From: Nitrosomonas communis
GTDB taxonomy: Bacteria > Pseudomonadota > Gammaproteobacteria > Burkholderiales > Nitrosomonadaceae
Assembly: GCF_900114745.1 (NCBI RefSeq)
Contig: NZ_FOUB01000008.1
Coordinates: 1-64,000, forward strand
Reading direction: 5' to 3'
Length of the DNA: 64,000 bases
Shown: positions 57,460-64,000 of the stretch, piece by piece
How positions within the stretch are numbered: position 1 is the first letter of the stretch
How the letters are laid out: each line of letters begins with the position of its first letter
Program-made: the position numbers and the translations under genes
The notes under the pieces: generated by a model
Database searches by the model: none
Told to the model about the DNA's origin: nothing
What the model saw: only the letters and a program-made list of their open reading frames with translations

Positions 57460-59559
57460 ATGAAAATCTGGCCAGGACAGCCTTATCCTTTGGGAGCCGT
57501 TTATGATGGCTCTGGAACGAACTTCGCAGTATTTTCAGAAATCGCGGAACGAGTCGAGCTGTGCCTTTTTGATGAAAAAGGAAAAGAACAGCGTATTGAT
57601 TTACCCGAAGTAACAGGCTATTGCTGGCACGGCTATGTGCCATTCATTGAGCCGGGCCAACGTTACGGTTTTCGCATCCATGGACCTTGGGATCCTGCCA
57701 AAGGTCAGCGTTGTAATCCTGCCAAGTTGCTGCTCGACCCATACGCAAAGGCAATCGATAGTCAAATTCAATGGAATGAAGCTGTTTTTCCATACCGTTT
57801 TGGCAAGGGCAACGAAGTTAGAAGTACCAGCAATAGCGCGCCTTACATGCCACGCGGCGTGGTACATCAGCCTCATTTTGATTGGAATGGGGATCGCAGG
57901 CTGCAAATTCCCTGGCATGAGACCATCATCTATGAGACCCATGTCAAAGGTCTTACTAATCGGCATCCGGACATTCCGCCTGAGATACGAGGCACTTACA
58001 CTGCTCTAGCCCACCCAGTAATCATTGATTATTTCAAACAGCTTGGAATAACAGCAGTCGAGCTCATGCCCATCCATCACTTCATCCACGACAAGCATCT
58101 GATGGACCAAGGTTTACGAAATTATTGGGGATACAATTCTATTGGTTACTTCGCACCCCATAGTGAGTATGCATCCCGAAAACGCCCTGGTGCAGCTGTG
58201 GCTGAATTCAAACAAATGGTCAAGGCACTGCATCAGGCTGGAATCGAGGTAATTCTGGATGTGGTTTATAACCATACGGCGGAGGGAAATCATTTCGGTC
58301 CGATGCTTTCTTTCAAGGGTATCGATAATGCGTATTATTACCGACTTACTGAGGATCAACGCTATTATCAAGATTACACTGGCACTGGTAACAGCCTGAA
58401 CATGCGCAACCCTTTCGTACTACAACTCATCATGGATTCTCTACGCTACTGGGTGTTGGAAATGCATGTGGATGGATTCCGCTTTGACCTGGCTGCCACT
58501 TTAGCACGTGAACTGCATGATGTGGACCGCCTTTCCGTATTCTTTAATATCATTCAGCAAGATCCGGTCATCAGTCAGGTGAAGCTTATTGCTGAACCTT
58601 GGGATGTCGGAGAAGGGGGATATCAGGTGGGTAATTTTCCCCCGGTATGGAGCGAGTGGAATGGGAAATACCGAGACTGTGCACGCGATTTTTGGCGCGG
58701 TGAGAATCAAACGCTCGGAGAGTTTGCCTCTCGCTTTACAGGCAGCTCTGATCTTTATGAGAAAACCTCTCGCCTGCCCTACGCCAGCATCAACTTCATC
58801 ACTGCTCATGATGGTTTCACTTTAAATGATCTCGTTTCCTACAATGAAAAGCATAATGAAGCCAACGGTGAGAAAAACAATGATGGTGAAAGCCACAATC
58901 GTTCGTGGAATTGCGGTGCGGAAGGTAGAACAGATGACCCAAATGTACTCCAACTACGCAAACGCCAGCAGCGAAACTTCCTTGTCACGCTATTCCTATC
59001 GCAAGGCGTACCGATGCTGCTCGGAGGTGATGAAATCAGCCGCACGCAACAAGGTAACAATAATGCCTATTGCCAGGATAGTGAGGTTGCCTGGTACGAT
59101 TGGGAAAATGCCGATAAAGAATTAGTCGCTTTTTGCCAGAAACTCATCGAATATCGCAAAAACCATCCAGTTTTTCGTCGGAGACACTGGTTCCAAGGCC
59201 AGCCCATTCACGGCAGCGAAGTAAAGGACATTGCCTGGTTTACCTTAGAAGGTGCACAGATGTCTGAAAACGATTGGGGCCTGGGATATGCCAAGTCGCT
59301 TGGTATTTTCTTGAACGGCGCAACCATCCCGAACCCCTACCCACGCGGCGAACCGGTAAAAGACGACAATTTTTACATAATTTTCAATGCTCACCATGAA
59401 GCGCTAACTTTTACTCTCCCCGGAACTGAGTGGGGGATACTTTGGATAAAGGAGCTAGACACCAACGTTGGCTGGCTGGAAAACAAAGAATCGTTTAAAG
59501 CAGAAAGCCAGATCAATGTGGAAGGACGCTCGGTGGTAGTGCTGCGTCATGCCTCTTGA
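57460..59559 (+). CDS. glgX: Glycogen debranching enzyme GlgX (isoamylase type)
   Basis: Hydrolyses alpha-1,6 links in glycogen limit dextrins. The 699 residues start GQPYPLGAVYDGSGTNFAVF, the CBM48 part of this family, then the GH13 barrel: VILDVVYNHTAEGN near residue 270, nucleophile Asp in DGFRFDLAATLARE near residue 335, acid Glu in LIAEPWDVGEGGYQVG near 377 and the third Asp in FITAHDGFTLNDLVSY near 450. The following N-rich loop NEKHNEANGEKNNDGE is typical. There is no clear Shine-Dalgarno before the ATG. It diverges from the glgB/GH57 pair. Confidence 0.96.
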   Translation: MKIWPGQPYPLGAVYDGSGTNFAVFSEIAERVELCLFDEKGKEQRIDLPEVTGYCWHGYVPFIEPGQRYGFRIHGPWDPAKGQRCNPAKLLLDPYAKAIDSQIQWNEAVFPYRFGKGNEVRSTSNSAPYMPRGVVHQPHFDWNGDRRLQIPWHETIIYETHVKGLTNRHPDIPPEIRGTYTALAHPVIIDYFKQLGITAVELMPIHHFIHDKHLMDQGLRNYWGYNSIGYFAPHSEYASRKRPGAAVAEFKQMVKALHQAGIEVILDVVYNHTAEGNHFGPMLSFKGIDNAYYYRLTEDQRYYQDYTGTGNSLNMRNPFVLQLIMDSLRYWVLEMHVDGFRFDLAATLARELHDVDRLSVFFNIIQQDPVISQVKLIAEPWDVGEGGYQVGNFPPVWSEWNGKYRDCARDFWRGENQTLGEFASRFTGSSDLYEKTSRLPYASINFITAHDGFTLNDLVSYNEKHNEANGEKNNDGESHNRSWNCGAEGRTDDPNVLQLRKRQQRNFLVTLFLSQGVPMLLGGDEISRTQQGNNNAYCQDSEVAWYDWENADKELVAFCQKLIEYRKNHPVFRRRHWFQGQPIHGSEVKDIAWFTLEGAQMSENDWGLGYAKSLGIFLNGATIPNPYPRGEPVKDDNFYIIFNAHHEALTFTLPGTEWGILWIKELDTNVGWLENKESFKAESQINVEGRSVVVLRHAS

Positions 59560-59679
59560 ATCCATCGCCAATGTGATTACAGTCCTCGCACGGCTTTTAT
59601 CCTTAAACCTAGATTCCTCAATTGAAATTTATTTGATACGCCGCCGCAATTCAATGTTACCCTTAGTTTCAAACTTAAA

Positions 59680-59704
59680 ACGGTAACTGCTCTTCAGTTA
59701 CCGT
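59680..59704. terminator. Bidirectional terminator between glgX and the cytochrome c gene
   Basis: ACGGTAACTG and CAGTTACCGT form a perfect 10-bp stem around the loop CTCTT. On the minus strand it is followed by TTTT, on the plus strand by AAAT. It lies between the converging ends of glgX and the cytochrome c gene. The rest of 59560-59884 shows nothing further. Confidence 0.65.
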
Positions 59705-59884
59705 AAATAAGCAGGAAGCGAAGCGCGGCAACAGTTTCAGTTGATTTTGATCATTTTATTAAAATCTCACCTGATTGGCAATGCCAAGAATTTATCAAAA
59801 CACCTTAATCTATATGATTCATAAGTAATTTAATGTGATTCAACTGAGGAAAATAGGTTAAATGATACTCCCACATATCCTACA

Positions 59885-60442
59885 TTAATGGTGGTCGTGA
59901 TCATGATGATCGTGCATTAGATCATCACCATGCGCATCTACCAGTGCAGAATATTGTGCAGCAGTCATTCCATGGAGTTTCAAAAGAAAAGCAGTGATTG
60001 CCCAGATTGTTTCATCATTATGCGTAGGCCCCCAAGCGGGCATAGCCGTCATTTTGATACCATTTTTGATCACCCAAAAATATCTTTTGGAGAGAAATAA
60101 TTTTTCACCTTCATCAGTTACGGGCTCTCTTTCATGAAATACAGGTGCTTGTGGGTAAAGACCGATTGCCTGTTCGGTGGGTTGCTTGCCGGGCGCTAAA
60201 TGGCATTCGGTACACATGGCATGGTACTGCTTGAAACCTTTTTCAAGCATAACGTCATCATCAAGCACTGGAATTTCGATTTCTTTTGCGCGTGCATTTA
60301 TCGAGCTATCACGAACCCAGCTGATCAGTTTTTCTGTGATCGCCCAATGTTTATCGGTAGCAGCAATGTTGTAGGCACCAGAATTTAATGCGATTAATAT
60401 AAGCACGAGCACTGTCAGCGAAACGATGATTAGCAATTTCAT
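59885..60442 (-). CDS. Monohaem c-type cytochrome
   Basis: A 185-residue periplasmic electron carrier anchored by an uncleaved N-terminal helix or signal (LLIIVSLTVLVLILIALNS). The single haem site is CTECH at residues 77-81; a Met ligand is likely in KMTAMPAWGPTH, a common class I arrangement. The fold continues with DETIWAITAFLLKL. The C-terminus is His- and Asp-rich (HDHHDHDHH), probably metal-binding. Start ATG with AGGAGGGG upstream. Partner oxidoreductase is not nearby. Confidence 0.88.
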   Translation of the reverse strand: MKLLIIVSLTVLVLILIALNSGAYNIAATDKHWAITEKLISWVRDSSINARAKEIEIPVLDDDVMLEKGFKQYHAMCTECHLAPGKQPTEQAIGLYPQAPVFHEREPVTDEGEKLFLSKRYFWVIKNGIKMTAMPAWGPTHNDETIWAITAFLLKLHGMTAAQYSALVDAHGDDLMHDHHDHDHH

Positions 60443-61782
60443 TTTCCCCTCCTATGGTTATTCAGAACGATACATGATGACTATAACAATAAAGTATCAC
60501 ATCGACGCAAGCTTCGCGACGACCAAGATTAATTTAACCCAAATTCCTCCTCAGTTACTCACTCGTTCTGGGTTAATATTATGAATATAATAACCTTCTC
60601 TATAAATTTCATTCTCACCTTCCAAGTATTCTCGCTCCGGAATTAATTGCGAGATCTTGCAAGTACATGGCTGCGGTGCAACTCCTTGCCCTGTACTCGC
60701 AAAACCACACTCTTCATTCCACTCACCTAAGAATCTAGGTTAATTGAATTTTATCGATATTGTTTCTATAACACGGCGTCTGATTTGCTTTTGGTTGTGT
60801 TAGCAATGGCTGATTGTTATCACCAAATTTCAATAACAATATTAATCAGACCAAGATACGCTCTGAATGTTTTTCAATAAAAAGCAGACCATCGGGACAT
60901 ACCAACACCATCACAAGGACATCGGACATCATACCCTTACCGTGCAAAGTGCGATGATATCGATTCTTTTTTGCGTTAAGTGGATAAATTCTAGAAAGAA
61001 TGAAGTGCTGAAATTTATAAACAGCAGTCACTTAAAAATAGTTAACTTACTGATTCTATATATATCGTGTTTAGCTCATAGCGAAGTAAATTCATTTTCT
61101 ATCTCCATGATAATTTTGCTTGACAACGATTTATGCTAAGCGCACCATGTTCAGTGCAATGAGTGATTAAGACATGATAGCTTCTATTGTTTATTGATTC
61201 TCACTTACTCCCATTACTTTCTTCTTTCACATAATAGGAGAATTTCAGATGAAAACGATTACCATCGACCCATTTTGTTTCCGAATGTAGTGCAATCGAA
61301 TGCATATAGAATGCATATATAATCTTAACCACAATTGCCACGCACGTGCCATTACCATCAGCGACAGTGTGCATCCCGGCTGCGACACATTTTTCCACAA
61401 CAAGAACCACACCCAAGCCACTATGCGCGCGGCAGGGATTGGAGCCTGCAAAGTTGCAGCATGCAAGTTCTGATGACTTTGAATGCATAACCGAGAACAT
61501 TTGGGTTGGTCGCAGTATGGATGAAATTAGCTGCCTCACATTCGTAGCGCGCTGATCTCACCCCCTGAGAAGAAGGATTTCAACAGTCTGTCTCAGTGAT
61601 AAACTCGTATCCAATGCTAGTTGGTATGCTGTGACATATCTAGCTAATTGTCCGTGCATAATGATAGGTAGAATGTTGGAGTAATCTGCGCCTGTAATAC
61701 CGCTTACTGGGCGCTGGATATTCACCCCAGAATGAGCCTCCAACTTTCTCTACTTCTGGGAAAGGAATAGAGTGAGAAGCAA
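60443..61782. other. Gene-poor region upstream of the ACP-AMP ligase gene
   Basis: About 1.34 kb in which no frame is convincing. The longest is 112 codons on the minus strand (61201-61539) from a GTG with no good ribosome-binding site and no family resemblance. Base composition changes from AT-rich to more mixed after about 61340. It may hold eroded genes or an old insertion site. Confidence 0.4.
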
Positions 61783-64000
61783 ATGCCTTTCAACACAGAT
61801 TCTCAAAGCGATGTAGAAAAGCTGCTTGGCATTGTGCGCAACCTTGTTCATGAGCTGCGGCCGAATGAACCTGCTCCCAAACATCTCGGGTTAGATCATT
61901 CATTGGAGCGCGACTTCGGTCTAGACAGCCTGGCGCGCGTAGAGCTGCTAAGTCGCATCGAACGAGAACTGGGTGTAAAGCTTGGCGAAAAAGCGCTGGC
62001 CGAGGCCGAGACACCTCGTGATTTGCTCAAGCAGATTGCAGGTACGATTACTACCGAAACACCTACTCCAGTTGGAACAGCGAAGTTTGCAGAAACCCAG
62101 GTATATCCTCCTCCGCCGGAAACTGCGTCTACGCTGATCGAGATCCTAGACTGGCGTGTCGCGAGGCAACCTGAGCAGATTCATATCACGCTTTATGACG
62201 AAGAGGAGCATACCGAAGACATTACCTATCGCAGGTTGCAGGAGGAGGCCAAAGCGTTGGCTGCCGGCCTGCAACAGCTTGGGCTGGGTTCTGGCAAAAA
62301 AATAGCAATCATGTTGCCCACTGGGCGAGGATTCTTCGCAGCTTTTTATGGCGCACTCTATGCTGGCTGCGTACCGGTACCGCTGTACCCGCCGGGGCGG
62401 CCTTCGCAAATTGAGGATCACATGCGGCGTATCGCCGACATCATTGCCAATGCCCAAGCCAGCATTCTCATCACAGTTGAGCAAGCCAAACCACTGGGAC
62501 ACTTGCTGCGTGCGCAATGCGAATCACTCCGTATGGTCACAACCGTCGCAGATTTGTCTATCCGTGGAACGTCCCCCCCTTCTCCGAAGTTAGAACCACA
62601 AGATATCGCTTTACTGCAATACACTTCTGGCAGTACCGGCAGCCCCAAAGGAGTGGTACTAACCCATGCTAACCTACTCGCCAACTTGCAAGCGATGGCG
62701 CTTGCTTCAGGCATTACTGCTGCGGATACTTTCGTCTCATGGCTGCCGCTCTATCATGATATGGGACTGATTGCCGCCTGCATGGGTAGCCTCTATGTTG
62801 GATTCCGGCTAGTGCTGCGCTCGCCGCTCAGCTTCCTTGCCCGGCCAGCTTGCTGGTTATGGACGATCAGCCGGCATTGCGCCACAGTCTCAGCAGCTCC
62901 TAATTTTGCCTATGAGTTATGTGCCAATAAGCTCGATGATCGTGATCTGAATGGTCTGGATCTCAGTTGCTGGCGTCTGGCCTACAACGGAGCTGAGCCA
63001 ATCAGTATAAATACAATAGATCATTTTGTTGCACGCTTCTCTCGCTATGGTTTCAGCCGTACCGCCATGATGCCTGTTTATGGTCTGGCAGAATCGTCTG
63101 TAGGACTGGCTTTCCCGCCAGCAGAACGCGGACCGCTGATTGACCACGTGGATCGTGATACGCTCTCACACACAGGGATCGCACGTCCTGTACAGGCTGA
63201 CGATCGCTCTGCGCTGCACATCGTTTCCTGCGGCCTTCCTTTATCCGGTCATCAGATCCGCATTGTCGACGCTGACGGGCAAGTACTACCTGATCGTACG
63301 CAGGGGCGCGTGCAATTCCGCGGACCGTCGGCAACCAACAGCGGTTATTTCTGCAATCCCGAAGCGACAGCCCGCCTGTTTGACGGACAATGGCTTAATA
63401 GCGGTGATATGGGCTACATTGCGGTTGGAGAGCTGTATCTCACTGGGCGCGAGAAGGACATTATTATTCGCGGTGGGCATAATATTTACCCGCAGGAACT
63501 GGAGGAGGCGGTAAGTAAAGTACATGGCATACACAAAGGTGGGGTAGCCGTTTTTCCTGCCAGCAATACGCACGCTGGCACAGAACGCTTGATAATACTT
63601 GCTGAAACACGCGAAAGCAGCGCCAGGGAGCGTGAGCGGATAGTGACCGAAATCAACAACCTTGCCGTAGACTCGGTGGGACTGCCAGCAGATGATATCG
63701 TGCTAGTACCGCCGCGCACGGTGCTGAAGACCTCCAGTGGCAAGGTTCGCCGTACTGCTTGCCGCGAGCTTTATGAACAGGGTGCGATCAGCAGCACCCT
63801 ACGCCCACTATGGTGGCAAATGATACGCCTTGGGGGTGCTGCAGCCATAGCGCGGATTATGCGTTTGCTGCGGCGCGGTGCTGAATGGGCATGGGGGCTG
63901 TGGGCCTGGGCAGTTTTTGTTGCTATTGTGCCCTTCGCCTGGCTGCTGATCGTGCTGGCGCCTGGACTTACTCTGCGACGGCACATCGCCCGGGCAAGTG
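61783..64000 (+). CDS. Acyl carrier protein/fatty acyl-AMP ligase fusion with membrane part (cut by window edge)
   Basis: An open frame of 739 codons without a stop to the window end. Residues about 10-90 are an acyl carrier domain with the phosphopantetheine serine in FGLDSLARVELL. Then comes an adenylation domain of the fatty acyl-AMP ligase type: YTSGSTGSPKGVVLTHANLL near residue 285, SWLPLYHDMGLIAAC, AAPNFAYELC, RLAYNGAEPIS, PVYGLAESSVGLAF and the late GREKDIIIRGGHNIYPQELE. After about residue 670 several hydrophobic stretches begin (WAWGLWAWAVFVAIVPFAWLLIVL). Fusions of this kind usually continue into a PlsC-type acyltransferase, but that part is outside the window. GAGTGAG precedes the ATG. 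More GC-rich than its neighbours. Confidence 0.8.
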   Translation, partial: MPFNTDSQSDVEKLLGIVRNLVHELRPNEPAPKHLGLDHSLERDFGLDSLARVELLSRIERELGVKLGEKALAEAETPRDLLKQIAGTITTETPTPVGTAKFAETQVYPPPPETASTLIEILDWRVARQPEQIHITLYDEEEHTEDITYRRLQEEAKALAAGLQQLGLGSGKKIAIMLPTGRGFFAAFYGALYAGCVPVPLYPPGRPSQIEDHMRRIADIIANAQASILITVEQAKPLGHLLRAQCESLRMVTTVADLSIRGTSPPSPKLEPQDIALLQYTSGSTGSPKGVVLTHANLLANLQAMALASGITAADTFVSWLPLYHDMGLIAACMGSLYVGFRLVLRSPLSFLARPACWLWTISRHCATVSAAPNFAYELCANKLDDRDLNGLDLSCWRLAYNGAEPISINTIDHFVARFSRYGFSRTAMMPVYGLAESSVGLAFPPAERGPLIDHVDRDTLSHTGIARPVQADDRSALHIVSCGLPLSGHQIRIVDADGQVLPDRTQGRVQFRGPSATNSGYFCNPEATARLFDGQWLNSGDMGYIAVGELYLTGREKDIIIRGGHNIYPQELEEAVSKVHGIHKGGVAVFPASNTHAGTERLIILAETRESSARERERIVTEINNLAVDSVGLPADDIVLVPPRTVLKTSSGKVRRTACRELYEQGAISSTLRPLWWQMIRLGGAAAIARIMRLLRRGAEWAWGLWAWAVFVAIVPFAWLLIVLAPGLTLRRHIARAS

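Noticed and set aside
59604..60756. Short matching words (acctagattc and its reverse complement) on both sides of the cytochrome c gene
   Set aside because: Only about 11 bp match and the flanking match (aattgaa-tttat) is in direct orientation, so chance is likely.
61201..61539. 112-codon minus-strand frame upstream of the ACP-ligase gene
   Set aside because: GTG start without a ribosome-binding site, and no recognisable motif; not listed as a gene.
1..64000. CRISPR arrays, prophage or restriction-modification genes
   Set aside because: No regularly spaced direct repeats and no cas, phage structural or methylase-endonuclease genes were seen.

Overview
The window looks like the chromosome of an AT-leaning betaproteobacterium, most likely a Nitrosomonas or close relative. 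This rests on the block tpiA-secG-tRNA-Leu-nuoA..N, the hopanoid genes, the fadE/mla/lysA neighbourhood and a genome-dispersed ~103 bp inverted-repeat element. No ammonia-oxidation gene (amo, hao) lies in the window, so the genus is inferred from gene content and remembered synteny, not proven.

Layout. 0-8 kb: the cut-off start of an IS630-type transposase, a short-chain dehydrogenase diverging from a MidA-like methyltransferase, then a leftward hopanoid and outer-membrane group (exbB, an hpnA-like gene, mlaA, shc, hpnG). 8.5-17 kb: housekeeping genes xseA, a DUF423 membrane protein, a THUMP RNA methyltransferase, dsbB, xerD, ogt, htpG and a secreted PQQ-type sugar dehydrogenase. 17.3-33.4 kb: a leftward run tpiA, secG, tRNA-Leu(GAG) and all 14 nuo genes for proton-pumping complex I. 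33.7-42.2 kb: accessory region with a sulfotransferase, a decayed gene, an acyl-CoA thioesterase, a long-chain acyl-CoA synthetase, a FadE-type dehydrogenase and half of an Mla-type transport operon. 42.5-47.4 kb: lptM-lysA, a single-enzyme-type squalene synthase, hpnA and an RNA uracil methyltransferase. 47.5-52.8 kb: a tightly overlapping operon of two divergent Hsp70 proteins and a DUF2760 protein. 52.9-59.6 kb: glycogen/alpha-glucan genes glgB, a GH57 enzyme and glgX. 59.9-64 kb: a monohaem cytochrome c, a 1.3 kb gene-poor stretch, and a GC-richer ACP/fatty acyl-AMP ligase fusion running off the right edge.

How the genes work together. Squalene synthase (44 kb) makes squalene, Shc (5 kb) cyclises it to hopene, and HpnG and HpnA belong to side-chain processing, so hopanoid synthesis is split over two loci about 40 kb apart. 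MlaA, the MlaD/PqiC pair and ExbB also act at the envelope. Complex I in a chemolithotroph of this type would be used largely for reverse electron flow to make NADH (family knowledge, not visible in sequence).

The points most worth following are: (1) the Hsp70-Hsp70-DUF2760 operon, an under-characterised chaperone-like system with a cascade of ATG, GTG and TTG starts each overlapping the previous stop by 4 bases; (2) seven copies of a ~103 bp MITE-like element with 20-bp terminal inverted repeats, one of which provides the stop codon of a lipoprotein gene; (3) a perfect 16-bp inverted repeat typical of a terminator whose loop appears to carry ~128 bp of extra sequence; (4) the ACP/AMP-ligase fusion at the right edge.
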